A stretch of 64,000 nucleotides of DNA from Engraulis encrasicolus (GCF_034702125.1 NC_085862.1:16412881-16476880), one strand, 5' to 3'; shown: positions 11,113-25,329, counted from the stretch's first letter. Translations and numbers: made by a program. Notes: generated by a model from the sequence alone, not told the origin.

Positions 11113-11560
11113 GTAATGAGTCCTTGTTAGCTTTTTAGCGTTTGTCAATATAACAAATGTCTATTTGTCTCCCCACTAATTTCCTGTCAAATCTTCACTG
11201 TCTCTGCCAGTATATTTTTAGAAAAGTGACACATTTCAGATTCCCACTTCAGTAAGGGCTGTGTAGATTTTACGTGTGGCAATTTGTGATCTAGAATTTG
11301 TGGAATATGAATATAGTCTGGGTGTAATACAACTTCTATCCAGACTAAGCCAAGGTTGTGAGTCTGACTGCGTTGAAGTACAGTACATGTAACAAAATGC
11401 ATATTTGGTGCTTCTTAATAGCGCATACATTTTCTCTAATCAAATCTACATATATCCACCTCGTTAATGCGCTGTACGTTTGGAGACTCCTCCGTCCTCT
11501 ATTAACATGACAGATCCCCTCGAGGTTGCCCTGTGAATAATGAACCACAACACGGTGGTG
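11113..11560. other. Intergenic, nothing recognised
   Basis: No gene or repeat family identified. Confidence 0.35.
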
Positions 11561-11561
11561 C

Positions 11562-11826
<265 letters not shown>

Positions 11827-11937
11827 GCAAATAAACATGGAGACTTCATCTCAAGACCAGTGGTCATGAATACCAATGAGTCGCATGAATAAATGTGTGT
11901 TTTCTTGTGGCGGAGATAAAGCACCCTTTCTCTCTTC

Positions 11938-11965
11938 TACCCCCCCCACCCCCCCCACCCCCTTT
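11938..11965. repeat. C-rich homopolymer patch
   Basis: Runs of seven to eight C separated by single A or AC. Confidence 0.8.
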
Positions 11966-12129
11966 CTCTTCTCTCTCTTTTTACTGTGCCATTAAAGAGG
12001 GGTCAAGTGGGCTGACCCCTGCCAGACGCTCCTGTGACTGAGAAAGAAAGAGCGATAGAGAAAGAGGATGAGAGGATGAGATTCATGAAATATCCCGCCA
12101 TCATTTCCTCATCAAATCTTCCGCGTCGC

Positions 12130-12180
12130 TCCTCCTTATCTCTCTATCTCTCTCTTTTCCCTTCTCTCTCTGTCTTGTCA

Positions 12181-12250
<70 letters not shown>

Positions 12251-12260
12251 CTCTCTCTGA
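12130..12260. repeat. (CT)n microsatellite
   Basis: CT dinucleotides, pure from about 12184 to 12246, with imperfect flanks. Confidence 0.95.
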
Positions 12261-12364
12261 GTGATTCATTGATCACAAATGTCCCAGCGTGTCATGTCAA
12301 CTGAGGGAGATAATGGGCCCGTCATATACATCATCACATGGAGACGCAGCGCAGCGCAGAGCGG

Positions 12365-12492
12365 GAAAAGGAGAGGAGAGGAGAGGAGAGGAGAGGAGAG
12401 GAGAGGAGAGGAGAGGAGAGGAGAGGAGAGGAGAGGAGAGGAGAGGAGAGGAGGATAAGCTGAGGAGAGGAGAGGAGAGGAGGATAAGAAGA
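12365..12492. repeat. (GGAGA)n pentanucleotide array
   Basis: About 17 near-perfect GGAGA units, then two shorter blocks separated by GGATAAG. Confidence 0.95.
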
Positions 12493-12696
12493 GTCCCGTT
12501 AGGACAGGAAAAACGTACGGCTTGTCATGAGGCAGATAAGGCTAGATTTGTGCGAGAGAGGAAGCACACTTGACCTCTAGCACATGGCATTATAACACAA
12601 CCACACTATTACATACATCTTAATATAGTACACAACAAAACACAACCACATTACTCTCAGAAACATGTTTTTGTATTAGATTGCGTTAGATTAAAC

Positions 12697-12929
12697 TGTG
12701 TTTCTCAAACGGGCCGGTACAGCTCCCGCAGTTGGGGAGCTATAGGGGGGTGTTGTGAAGGATACAGCTGAGAGGAGGTAGTGCTTAGTTGCTATTGGGG
12801 GGCATTAGTTCATTTATTTTTTGAATCCTAAGGGGGGCATTGTTAGGCTTATGATGAGGTCACGGGGGCATTGGGAGGCTTGTAATGAGGCCAAGGGGGC
12901 GTTTGTTCGAAAAAGGTTGAAAACCACTG
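12697..12929. mobile_element. hAT-type MITE with perfect 8-bp target duplication
   Basis: TGTGTTTCTCAAAC and GGTTGAAAACCACTG ends bound 233 bp. The flanks are GATTAAAC on both sides (12689-12696 and 12930-12937). The inside is G-rich with GGGGGCATT repeats. It interrupts a SINE/L2 tail that resumes at 12937. Confidence 0.85.
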
Positions 12930-12936
12930 GATTAAA

Positions 12937-13109
12937 CTGACGCTTCTATCCGAAGTGACTTACAAATCAACTTACTGTATTTTATAGGGTGTTGGTTACA
13001 GTCCCTGGAGCAATGTGGGGTTGCCTTGCTCAAGAGCACATCGACCAGTAGCGAGTGAAAGGCTGGGATTCGAACGGGCAACCCTCTGATCTGAAGCCCA
13101 TCTCCCTAA
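12937..13109 (-). mobile_element. V-SINE-like element with L2 tail, interrupted
   Basis: Same family as 36977-37206: GACGCTTCTATCCGAAGTG tail, central GGTTACAGTCCCTGGAG and CTTGCTCAAG words, then a reversed B box (GGGATTCGAAC). The tRNA-like head is cut by the next hAT MITE at about 13110. Confidence 0.75.
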
Positions 13110-13405
13110 CATTTCTCAAAGTGGGGAGTAAGCCCCCCTGGGGGGGGCGCGGAGGCATCTCAGGGGGGGGCGTGTGACATCTGATTTTGAGGGTTTCCCC
13201 CCCATGGAAATGATTTCCTGTCGCCAATAAGTGAATACGTTTAAAGCCCTCACCAACATTATATCATTAATTGTCATGAATTTGAATAGCATAAGAAACG
13301 AACACACATCTGCATTCCATTCGACTGCAGTCACCTGTCCTTTAATTCTGCGCAGAAGCATTCAGACCCATTCAGGGAATGATGGAAAAAGTTAGAGAAC
13401 CACTG
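13110..13405. mobile_element. hAT-like MITE
   Basis: CATTTCTCAAAGT at the left and AGTTAGAGAACCACTG at the right are inverted hAT-type ends, with a C/G-rich subterminal region. No clean 8-bp duplication was found. Confidence 0.6.
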
Positions 13406-13790
13406 GGTTAGACCTAGGATGATGAAGTGCATAATGACCTGCCCAGGCCCTCTGACAGGGGAGGACAAACGGGTATGTTGTCCCGGGCCAAGGTAGATAG
13501 GGGGGCCAGTATTGGGTCCCCATTACATTGTATGTATTGAGTAGGGGGCCCTTTCAGATGGCTTTGTCCTGCCCATAGGATACTGCCCTAAAATACACAA
13601 GAACAAAAAAGCTCAGCACACAAACGTCAAACATCTTCTGGGTTCTAGCAAAAAAAAAAATGCTGATCTAGCAGAAACAACAACATCCTGCGTCATAGCT
13701 TAGCCGTATTAATACTTGTTTGAATTCATCAGGCAGGTTAATCAAAACACGGCAGCGGATCAGTGACTGGACGCACTGAGTAGCGGGGGC
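13406..13790. other. Intergenic, nothing firmly recognised
   Basis: Contains GGGCCAAGG / GGGGGCCC words that resemble decayed repeat sequence. No ends could be defined. Confidence 0.3.
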
Positions 13791-14073
<283 letters not shown>

Positions 14074-14269
14074 GACTGAGAGAGAGAGATCGGGTCCAGG
14101 CATCTGGCCCTTTCACGCCTCATTGGCTTGATAGAATACTAATAAAAGCGATATGACAACGGCATACTAAGTGTCCAATTAATATTCTAAAGTATTCTGG
14201 CCCGGCGTGTGGTGCGGCGTGGCGGAGCCTCGTTCCACTGGCCCTTCAGCCTGCAAGCGGAGCAGAGCT

Positions 14270-14449
14270 GACACACACACACACACACACGAGCGCGCGC
14301 GCGCAGAGACACACACACATACACGCACAGACACACACAAACACACACGCACATGTGCGCACACACACATGCACGAACACACGCACACACGCGCGCGCGC
14401 AAACACACGCACACACACACGCAAACGCACACGCACAAGCAAACGCACA

Positions 14450-14490
<41 letters not shown>
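14270..14490. repeat. Compound (CA)n/(CG)n microsatellite
   Basis: CA repeats with several CGCGCG and GCAAACGCA interruptions, ending in a pure CA run. Confidence 0.95.
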
Positions 14491-14611
14491 TCAAGAGCTG
14501 AGTAGTGTGGAGCTGAGTAGAGCAGAGCTGAGCAGGCATGTCCTCACTGTCTCAGTGGTGGACACAAGACGTCCTTATTAACCTTTCTCTCCTGTGCCAC
14601 TCCTCTGGCCC

Positions 14612-14813
14612 GACACACACACACACACACACACACAAGCATACAGACCTGAGCGCGCGCACACACACACGGGCACAGGTACACACACGCACACACACAC
14701 ACACATGGGCACAGATACACATACGCACACACACACACACGCACGCACGCACGCACACACACGCGCACGCACACACACACGCACACATACACACACACAC
14801 ACACACACACATT
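14612..14813. repeat. Compound (CA)n microsatellite
   Basis: CA repeats with CGCG, GCACGCACGC and GGGCACAG blocks. This is the third array within 1 kb. Confidence 0.95.
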
Positions 14814-15517
14814 CACACAATCATCTCAATCCTCCCCCTCTGTGCAGCCTGACACCCTCCCTCCCTTTCTTGCTCCCTAATTCTTTTACCCTCCTCCCAT
14901 CCCCTTTCCTTTGCCCGACTGGGAGTCTTGCCCCTGTGTCTGGCACATTGGTCAGCCTGCTCTGGGCTCTACATCATGCCTGTTCAGGTCAGCCTGCTCT
15001 GGGCTCTATCTCATCCCAGACCTGTCACAGCCAGGCAAGCAAACAAGGCAATTTATTAGGGCACCAAGCTGAAAGACACCCCCTCCTGGTAATGCCTGGC
15101 TATGTACTTGCATTCAAATGGCAGCAATGTCAACTTTGTGAGTATGACAGCACCTTCCTACTTCCATGACCGTAATGTGCTTCTGCTATTGAAATGTCTC
15201 TCGAGGTGGCCCGTCCCCAATAGTTGGGTCCCACACTTCCCCTTTGCCTGCTGCCTGCTCAGGTGGGTGTCTAGGTCCCAGTCTGGCTAGTGCCTGCCAA
15301 CCATTACATTAGGATACACTTTTATCCAAATTAAAGTCCATCTTCTTATATGTGTCATGTAGATTCAGAGGCATTACTAAACAATCTTACAAACATATGA
15401 CGGTAACTAAATGGAGTTACAACATAATTCTGGAGACATGAATTATCAGCAAACGATCTCATATGTCTCATACATCATTTTACAGTATGACATATTGCAA
15501 TGTCGTATAGCAATTTC
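14814..15517. other. Intergenic, little recognised
   Basis: A directly repeated GGTCAGCCTGCTCTGGGCTC word lies near 14950 and 14987. A decayed L2-type tail (CATTACATTAGGATACAC, TTTTATCC) lies at 15303-15335. No genes. Confidence 0.4.
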
Positions 15518-15858
15518 GGTAACACTTTCTATGAAGCCCATATCTATAGCGCATTATGAGTACAATCATAACAAATTATAATGCGCATCATAATTATAGT
15601 GCATTAAGACTACACTTTTAACGCTTCATGATGGAGTATATCAACAGTCATGATTAACTATAAATCTAGCTTATAATGCATTATAAATCTTAGGATGTTT
15701 TGAGTGCTTGTGAATGGTTATAAACTACAGGCAGTGAAGGGGCTTATAATGCATTATAACGGTCATGATGCACTATGACTAATTATGATGCGCATTATAA
15801 TTTGTTATAAATGCACTCATAATGCGCTATAGATATGGGCTTCATAGAAAGTGTTACC
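15518..15858. mobile_element. Palindromic MITE with 8-bp target duplication
   Basis: Ends GGTAACACTTTCTATGAAG and its inverse bound 341 bp; inverted similarity extends far inward (CCCATATCTATAGCGCATTA on the left, mirrored on the right). It is flanked by GCAATTTC on both sides (15510-15517 and 15859-15866). It has no coding capacity. Confidence 0.9.
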
Positions 15859-15866
15859 GCAATTTC

Positions 15867-16287
15867 AGACGGTGAATTGGAGATTACAATACGTTATACA
15901 CCAACAACTACCTCATAGAGTGTGTGCTATTGGCAGAAAACCAATTGACCAGACATGGAGAGGCATGGAGAGGGTATTTTATCTCTGCTGGTGCCGTTGT
16001 TCATGTGATGAGGTCTGGCGGCGTGAGTAAATGGCGGGCTAAATTGGAATATAATGAACAGCTTGAGGGATAATCAACATCCTGGCATGGTTAAAAGGTC
16101 TCCTAAATTAAAAGCACTAGAAAGCATACCAATTAAGGGATGGCCCTAAATCATTAACTATTTCTCTCTGTTTAACGGTTGTTTATTTTTTTCCCACCAG
16201 TTCCTCAAAATACTGCATTGGCAGGCTGTGACAGACCATGTCTTTATGATGTGACACAGAAAGCTCATTTGAATGATATTATCCCCC
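15867..16287. other. Intergenic; non-repetitive, possible conserved non-coding DNA
   Basis: About 16000-16160 is free of repeats and rich in AATTA/TAAT words (AAATTGGAATATAATG, CAATTAAGGGATGG). It could be a conserved element. Nothing in the sequence alone proves this. Confidence 0.25.
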
Positions 16288-16372
16288 CCCCTCTCTCTCT
16301 CTCTCTCACTCTCTCACTCTCTCTATCAATCTCTCTCTCACTCTCTCTATCAATCTCTCTCTCTCTCCTGAT
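16288..16372. repeat. (CT)n microsatellite with TATCAAT interruptions
   Basis: CT runs separated by ACTCTCACTC and TATCAAT units. Confidence 0.9.
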
Positions 16373-16502
16373 AGATGTGATGTGCCAGTCTGGCTCTATG
16401 TCAGGTGGAAGAAGGGGCTTTTGTTGTGACGGCCCCCAGCGGACCCCTGAGGGTTCAGACGCACGTCCATTATACCCCCCCACACACACCCTCTCTGACA
16501 GA

Positions 16503-16534
16503 CAGATGGAACAGAGAGAGATAGAGAGAAAAGG

Positions 16535-16621
<87 letters not shown>

Positions 16622-16725
16622 CAGAGACAGAGATGGAGAGACAGAGATGGAGAGATGGAGATGGAGATGGAGATGGAGATGGAGATGGAGATGGAGATGG
16701 AGAGACAGAGATGGACAGAGACAGA
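16503..16725. repeat. (GA)n, (GACAGA)n and (GATGGA)n compound array
   Basis: A pure GA run (about 16539-16602) changes into GACAGA hexamers and then GATGGA hexamers. This looks like stepwise unit replacement within one array. Confidence 0.95.
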
Positions 16726-16835
16726 GCATCAAAATCTCCACTCCAAATTTTTGTCTCTTTTTTCCTTTTCCTGATGGATGAGTGCCATGGCCCTATGCTC
16801 TTGACCAGAAATAAAGATGATCAGACCAAACACAC

Positions 16836-16870
<35 letters not shown>

Positions 16871-17844
16871 GGGGGGTGACTGAGGAGTACCTTCTAATAA
16901 ACTACAGTAGCTATTTGCATTCATTGAAGGACTTTGTGAGTCGTGTGATAGCCCACACAGCAGTGAAGTATAGAGAGTGGAATTGTGTCTCATTGGGAAG
17001 TGCATGCTTGGGTTTTCAACTACAAAGTACATGCACAAAGCATATAGTACGTACTATAGGCTATGTTTCATAAAGCAACACTGTTCGGGTACATCATTGT
17101 ATAGTTCATAACATGACATAATCACCTTACCCATTCAACTGAACATAGTCTCAGGAAACACAGTGGTGTGTGTGGCTCAGGAATCACCTGTGAAAGTTGA
17201 CCAGTACAATGATTTATATGTACTGTGTGTGATATATAAACTGCTTCATTTGCAATGCCACATAAGGTCATTTTGGCTACTTTGCCTCTGCAGCCTTCCT
17301 CCGAGGTGTCACGTGACGATGGTTTAATGTGTGATGGTTTATGTGTGTTTTGTCAGGTACTTGTCAAGCACAAAAAACATAACCTTTCTTGGCTTTGAAA
17401 GCAAAACAATTCATACACTGTATTATTAACAAGTATAGTCCTTTTTCCAAGCGACTTGTGCTCTATGTCGATTTAATTGAAAGCGACACAAGACGTGTCA
17501 ACACCGTCTCCCATCAAAAAAGAGCACTTATAGCGCATTTAAGTCACGTCACAATGCACATTATTTTAAGTCGATTTCATATTCCATGGGAAAATTACGT
17601 ATGTCGAGAGTGTCTCCCCTGTCCAGGGTCTTAAGAGAACATGCATTTTGATCAAAGGAGTATTATCAATAGGCCAGCAATAGGACCCCACCCCCTCCCC
17701 ACCACATCTGGCGAGGAATGAAAGCCACCCTTACCCTTACTTCATAGGGCCTGCTTACAGATTCATACAAGGCTGTCAATGCTATTCAACACGCGGCAGA
17801 CGCCTTTGAGGGAAGATTATGCAAAAAAATTGAGAATCTATCAG

Positions 17845-17876
<32 letters not shown>

Positions 17877-18166
17877 CGGAGAGGCAGAGATATGAAGAGA
17901 GATATGGGTGATAGAATGAGAAATATGGAAGAAATCAGATTGTTCCATCTCTTTTGCCCAAATTGCTGTAATAATAACAGTGGCCAACTATTAGCCCCTC
18001 AACAGGAATGTTATCTGCACAGCCATGACCAGATTTGGGGATTTACATAGATTGGCACAATCTCCAATTTTATCAAAAACATAGACAATGGCATAGACTA
18101 GGGGGAAAGATGTAAAATATGTGTATGCCTTTGTGTGTAAGGAAGAGAAAACCAGAGCATATTTAT

Positions 18167-18172
<6 letters not shown>
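16726..18172. other. Intergenic with small microsatellites
   Basis: Short (GT)n at 16838-16868, G run beside it, (GA)n at 17848-17882. The rest is unique-looking DNA without a supportable gene; the 17389-17634 open frame resembles nothing known. Confidence 0.4.

Positions 18173-18232
<60 letters not shown>
18173..18232. repeat. (GT)n microsatellite, left of the 4-kb element
   Basis: About 30 GT units ending directly at the TAGTCTAGA start of the neighbouring element. Confidence 0.95.
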
Positions 18233-18234
<2 letters not shown>

Positions 18235-19029
18235 GTCTAGACACATTTTTCATATTTGTGAATGTTAGAAGCATTTTTTAGTAAAAGTTGGGAACCTATG
18301 TACTTAACATAATTTAAGTGTGCTGAATTCAACTAGACTGGTTCCCAAGCTGGATTTTGAGGTTTTGACAGTTAAATTTGAAAAACAAAATGGCTGCCAA
18401 AATACGCTATTTTTGACAGAGCATTTTTACCAAGTATTGCTGTACTTGGAAATAAATGCTCTTTTCTAACATTTTGTGTCCCAATAATGTTTCTTGATGA
18501 ATGTATCTACTATAGAGGATTTTAAAAAGTATAAAATAGCTTCTAGAATGTTAATAATGCTAATATTGTAGGTGTTAGCCTAAACGTTTCAAATACCGTA
18601 TTAAGCTTTTCTAATAAGATATTTGTAGCCTATGTGTGTTTATATGGTTAAGAAAATTGATATAAGTATTTTAGAAATACTTAGCATAATGTGCAGTATT
18701 TAGTGTTTCCAAAAAATCACTTAAAGTTGCTATAGCTCTCTGAAAACTGTCCAGGAATCGCTAGATGACACCATGATATTACATATAACATAAGTTATTT
18801 TGTGTCATTTTGAAAAATGTTCAGACATATTTTTCATATTTTATAAGATACTATTGCATACATTTGAGATAGTCTATACATGCTACTCAGCCTGATTGTT
18901 AGTGGCCAGACATCTCTTGAAGATGATGGAATTGGTAGCAAGGAAAAACTTGCTCAAAGTACAGTTCTGAATGAGGCTTAAGTCCTTGTTTATTGTGTCA
19001 GTGATGGCAAAAAATGGACTCCGAAACAT

Positions 19030-19690
19030 GTCGGTCTTGCTTTTACTCTTCATCAAGCTATTGGGTAAAAGACCTAATACGACAATTCAACCTGGCAGGT
19101 CATTGTCTTGTTGAGTTACAACCAGGTCCTCCAAGTCCAGATCCTCCTTAGCTGAGAGCACTGTAAAAACACTGAACCAAGAGAGTGGTGCCATTATTCC
19201 AACAAACATTGCGGCAGATAAATTCATCCACTACACATGTGATAACATTGACATCCTGGATGAAACACTTGATGGGAAGAATACTTCCCATGCAACACAA
19301 ATGGCAGCATGGCAGAGAGGCCAACCAATTGATGATTCTGTTAAAGATATGAGGTGTCCACTAGACATAGGCCCTACATTAAATGTGCCAAATGCCCTGA
19401 TGGAACTACATCCTCTCAGGATTACTCCTAGGACATTCAAACCAACTTTTTCAGCACCCATTGCTGAATCATGCTTTGGAAAATCTGGAGAGGAGCATAA
19501 GTATGCTAAACAAGCAAAGGCCACGGACCTAGCTTTCTTCTTGCACTGTCAAAACTTAGACATGAAGACTTCTTGGTCAGTGTTCAATCAGTCACTGTCA
19601 TCAAAGGAACAACAGACTGCTGCGTTGTATTTGCCAATAGTCCTACTATGCGCTACTGCACACGTTTTGCACACATTTTGATACTTTGAA
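19030..19690 (+). pseudogene. Unidentified transposon-type ORF remnant
   Basis: A frame from about 19120 through 19680 reads about 185 residues, with upstream pieces (GLAFTLHQAIG near 19035) in shifted frames. Notable blocks are IPTNIAADKFIHYTCDN and DILDETLDGKNTSHATQ, acidic and polar motifs that look conserved, followed by MAAWQRGQP. I have a loose recollection of similar uncharacterised proteins in fish and invertebrates but cannot name the family. It stops at 19679 and is followed by decayed sequence to about 19970. It is the only candidate for this element's own mobilisation gene. Confidence 0.45.
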
Positions 19691-19984
19691 TACAAATGCA
19701 TTGTCATATCTTCACATTTTGGACAGGAACATACAAGTTTAGCCAGATTTTGATCAGGCTATGAAGTGGGAAATGTCACAGGCAATAAAAGAGCATCATT
19801 GCGATCACCGAGACAGCCTCAGCTTTGTGTAGGTGGACACTCTCTTTTAACCTGAGATCACACATTGCAGATCAAACATATGGAATGTACAGTGTCCTCC
19901 ATGGCAGCAAGAAACTTCACAATGACAGAACCTACTCACCGCAGATTAGAAACAATACGGAGTAAAAGTTCTTTACACACATTT

Positions 19985-21805
19985 GTGCGTACCCAGTTCC
20001 TTGGACTCACGTCTCCTGACTGAGGTCACGAGTACCCTGAACGACACGAGTTACGAGAGCTTGACTAGTTCTTGCCTGCTCTGTCTCTTTGTTCTCTTGA
20101 CTACGGTCGACTACTGGCAACGCATTTCTGTGGAGTCAGACTCTGACTACCCCCTGGCAAAGTGCTTCGATCTCCCGCCTAAGGTGGACGACTTTTTATC
20201 CCAGCTCCACGCCACCACAGAGAATCTCATACAGCAGGGACTGACCACCACCCTAGTGGCTGATGAGGCTTCCCCAGCTCGAGCAGCTGCCTCGGAGCCC
20301 CTTGGCCATCACCGCTGGCCATTGCACTTGGCACAAAAGCGCACCCCGTCACCATTCATGGCACGCTTGTAGACTCCAAAAGTCCTGTATAATACACCAC
20401 GAGCGCCTTCGTCTGACGCCTCCCTTTTTCCCCTCCTGCAAGAGATTCCTCAGGGTTTGTCCAACCTTAACCCACGGGGCTCAGGGGCCTCAGCTGAGAG
20501 CGTAGGGGCTTCGGCCCCTCCTGCTACTTTCCTCTCTCCTGCAGGTTCGAGTCTGGCACCGGACCAGGAGGACATCCCCCAGCCCAGGGGCCACCTGCCC
20601 CTATGAGTCTGGCAAGGGAACATTTGAACCTAACCGGTTTTCTGGATAACGTTATCAGGACAATTCAAGGGGCCAGGGCCCAATCTACTGGGACACTGTA
20701 TAACCTGAAGTGGTCTGTCTTCGAACGCTACTGTGACCAACGCGACAAGGCATCTTCTCAGTGTTCAGTACCGATGGTGTTGTCCTTTCTACAAGACTTA
20801 TTGGGGGGAGACAATGCTTTACCATTTAAGTCTACTTTGCAGCGATTTCATTGTGCCATGTAGGATTCAGTTCCAACACTCTGAGTGCCCATCCACTAGA
20901 TACTTACGCCCCGTGCTACGTCACCTGGGATATCTCTCTAGTACTGGAGGCTATGTGTGGGGCCCCTTTCGAGCCACTCCAAGAGGGGTCTCTCCAAACT
21001 GCTTTTGCACACCACCTTTCAGATCCGTGGAAGAGAGGGGACAACACAACTTCTGCCCTGTGCACGCTTTACGCATGTACATGAACAGGACTCACTCTTT
21101 TAGGAACACTGAGCCGTGCTTCATCAAGCCCTCTACAGAGCTCACAGTTTTAAAATAGAGGTCTCCAAATGGTTGGTTCAAACCATTGCCTTGGCATATG
21201 AGTCCAAGGGTCGCCAACCCCCGGCTCAGATTAGGGCTCACTTTACCAGTGCAGTCTCTACATCTTGTCCTCTCTTCAAGGGTGCAGCAGTTTCAGACGT
21301 GTGCAGAGCGGCTGGTTGGGCCAACCCCACCACCTTTGATCGGTTCTACCGGCTAGATGTGACCACATTTGCCACAGGAATATAGGGTTCTGGGCACGAC
21401 CACTGATTGTCTGTAGGGTGATAGGAACGCTATACTTACAGGAGGCTCTTGGAGTTCTGCCTAGTTTGGACCAGCAATCAGGAGTGATTGTAACTCTCCC
21501 ATAGATATGTGAACGATTCGACTGAAAGAGAACATTAGGACATGAATATGTCCCCGGGTCTCTGAAGGAGATGAGTGAGCCATCTCTCAAGACACCCTCG
21601 TTGCCGACAGCCGAAGAGAGGTTTGGCATCAAAGTGGCTTATTTTTGGTTTTGAGAAAGTGGACATCCCGCCCACGACGCAGTTGATTGGACCTTTGGCG
21701 TGATTGCAAAGGTCTTCAGCTAATCGTACAGCTGAGAGTGTGCTCCCATAGAGATGGCTCACTCATCTCCTTCAAAGAACCGGGGACATATTCATGTTCC
21801 AATAT
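19985..21805 (+). mobile_element. DIRS-like retrotransposon remnant, nested
   Basis: It carries a broken DIRS-type tyrosine recombinase. Beyond it, ACATGAATATGTCCCCGG (21540-21557) and CCGGGGACATATTCATGT (21780-21797) form an inverted pair, each with GAGATGAGTGAGCCATCTC or its inverse, resembling the internal complementary and terminal repeats of DIRS elements. The left boundary is uncertain and no reverse transcriptase was found. Confidence 0.6.
20603..21384 (+). pseudogene. DIRS-type tyrosine recombinase, frameshifted
   Basis: Tyrosine recombinases cut and join DNA to integrate the circular DIRS intermediate. Three consecutive frames carry the family pattern: an N-terminal core-binding part (ERYCDQRDKASSQCSVP, SFLQDLL), a middle part (WDISLVLEAMCGAPFEPL), and a C-terminal part (YESKGRQPPAQIRAHFTS, VCRAAGWANPTTFDRFY). 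The final Tyr is present, but the Arg after RAH is replaced by Ser. The segment that normally carries the first catalytic Arg is missing between the middle and last parts. There are at least two frame changes and a stop at 20861-20863. It is inactive. Confidence 0.7.
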
Positions 21806-22282
21806 TTAGTTTTTTTAGATAATACTATCTTCTTTCTCTCTCTTTTTCTTTCCAAATCTTATTGAATGACAATTGTGTATGATAATGTGCTTTACGGAGG
21901 CTATTGCTATTGAATGCCAGTTTACGAGGATATCACATTATAAAAAGGCATAATTATAGTAATTTTTATCTTTTTGCCATGACATTTTGCCTTTGTGTAA
22001 GTGTAGGAATACATCTAGATGCAAATATGCAAATATGTGAGCATTGCACATTTATTTCCATGGAGAAGTGATACTTTCTAACGTATTCTGCCCAAAATCA
22101 AGAATTTCGGCGGCCATTTTGTTTTTTGCCCATTTCATGGTCAAAAACTCAAAATTCAGCTTGGGAACCAGGCTAGCTGAATTCAGGGTACTCTAATTGT
22201 CTTAGAAAACTAGGTTCCCAACTTTTACTAAAAAATGCTTCTAACACCCTTATAAAGGGCCTTTTTCTGGAAATGCTTCTAG

Positions 22283-22420
<138 letters not shown>

Positions 22421-23057
22421 TGTTTTGGGGTTATTTTCTCAACAGTTCTGCGTGGCTGGGCTGCAACAGTTTGTGCAGAAGACGGAGGCAGCCAGCCACC
22501 CAGCGCTCCTCTGCTGCTCAGCGAATAAACAGGTCACTTTGAACACCGCACGCCGCCCAAACACCGCGCTGAGACAAAACCGTTCGCCTTCCTTCACAAG
22601 GTCCAAGCCACTGCGTTGCCCAGACAGGGCCACCCACACACAGCGCTGAGATTCCCAGAAAAAAAAGTCTTCCTAGAGCCCATACACTGCTGAGATGCGT
22701 AGACAACAGCATTCAGGGGGCAGACAATGTATGTGACTTTTTTTTTCAAACTACAGTACATGGATGACAACCATCGCATACATTTTTCTCTTCACTCTCT
22801 CCTCCTTTTTTCCCCTTTCAGTGCCCTCTGACTCGCTTTGCCATGGCCCAGCAGCTGAAAGCATTCCACACTGTGCCTTTTCACATTTGCCATACAAAAC
22901 ATGCTATTCCAAATTGATGATCCCTGTCATCTTTGAAGGTTACACAAAATGGCCGCTGAATACCAATGCTGGGCAGCAGGACGCTCTCTTCAGGAACTCC
23001 TCAACACAAGGACAACTCAAGGTCAAAGCATCCCGTAAATGGTGGCACCGCATACCT
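22421..23057. other. Intergenic, nothing recognised
   Basis: No gene or element could be supported. Confidence 0.35.
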
Positions 23058-23071
23058 TTCTTTCTCTCTGC

Positions 23072-23130
<59 letters not shown>

Positions 23131-23133
23131 TCA
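23058..23133. repeat. (TTTC)n tetranucleotide microsatellite
   Basis: About 15 TTTC units following a shorter imperfect lead-in. Confidence 0.95.
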
Positions 23134-23465
23134 TTTTACAGTAAGTAGGCTACATGTTTCATTTGTTGTTAAAAGCAAAGTTTAGCTTGTGAGCAAATAC
23201 TTTATTTTTTTGTCAGTAGAAAGCAAAAAATGTAAACATTTGTTAAAGACTTCACAAGCAATGAATTACTTCACCCTTTTTAAAGTTAAATTTAACAGAT
23301 TTATATCAGAACTTCTTGCACTCTAATTGTGCAGACAAATATACATGTATGTTGATATTCAAATAATCACACACACACACATACGGTATGCACATGCAGA
23401 CACACACTGAACATCGAACGTACAGTATGCATTTATACTTGTATGCATATAATAGATTTACCTAC

Positions 23466-23845
23466 ACCAAGGAGGTTATGTTTTCGGTCGCATTGGTTTG
23501 TCTGTCTGGTTGTCTGTTTGTCTATTTGTTTGTTTGTCTGCCTGTTTGTCCATGTGTTTGTATGCAGGATAACTCAAAAGTTATGAACGGATTTGGATGA
23601 CACTTTGTGGCGTTGTTGAAAATGACAAAAGTAACAAGTGATTACATTTTGATGGTGATCCGGCTCACGATCCGGAACCACAACCTTTTTCAAGATTCTT
23701 TACAATTGCAAGAATTTTGACATTTGAGTTTCTATCTCCACAAAAAGAAGGCAGAAAGACTTGAAAAATATGGTGTAACATAGTAAAATGTTCTATGACA
23801 CAGCTTCTTTGTCAGAGGTCTGCACTCTCTGAGTGCATTTCTAGT
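23466..23845 (+). mobile_element. Helitron-like non-autonomous element, copy 1
   Basis: Contains GGAGGTTATGTTTTCGGT, GTTTGTCTG repeats, AACTCAAAAGTTATG, and ends with the hairpin GCACTCTCTGAGTGC (23822-23836) followed by ATTT and CTAGT. A short 3' hairpin just before CTAG fits Helitron ends. A second copy lies at 62986-63210. No Rep/helicase is present, and the 5' boundary is approximate. Confidence 0.55.
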
Positions 23846-24074
23846 TAGCCGACATATGTACTAATATAATGCTTTATAATATAACAATATATAATATACA
23901 TTCTCCTATAAGGGGGTGAATATGAAGAGAGATCCAACATTCCTTCTTGTTAGCGGTGCAGAGGACACCAAAGGTCTTAGATTCTACAACTCTGGCAGGA
24001 GTAATAGATTGGAGCTGATTCGGAAGGAATGATGGAATGGCACGATGATGTGATCAATCCTCAGAACTCAACAC

Positions 24075-24254
<180 letters not shown>

Positions 24255-24470
24255 CAACATACAGGGCTCCTGCCAAGGCTAAGTGCCCACCAGGCCTGGA
24301 CCCAATTGTCTAAATGGACACATCATTTATGTGGCAATGAAGGTTAATGACACAGAGATAACCCCCTTTAAAAAATTATCAATTAATCACCTTCACATTT
24401 GTCTCATCTGTTCTCTCTTTGAGACATTTGCCTCTCATGCTGTGGTGAAAATCTTCTCCTCCTCCTCCTT

Positions 24471-24788
<318 letters not shown>

Positions 24789-24789
24789 A

Positions 24790-24793
24790 CAGG

Positions 24794-24858
<65 letters not shown>

Positions 24859-24995
24859 AAGAGAGAGAGAGAAAGAGAAGAAAACAAAGATACATAAAGA
24901 CAGAGAGAGAGAGTGAGAGACAGAGAGAGAAACAGAGACAGAGAGAGCTAGAAAAGAAAACGGAGAGAAAAAAAGAGAGAGATAGATAGAGAGAG
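24790..24995. repeat. (GA)n imperfect microsatellite
   Basis: GA repeats, pure from about 24793 to 24853, then GAGA mixed with AAAG and ATAGAT. Confidence 0.93.

Positions 24996-25329
<334 letters not shown>

Noticed and set aside
17389..17634. 81-codon ORF as a gene
   Set aside because: No splice signals, no recognisable domain, and length expected by chance.
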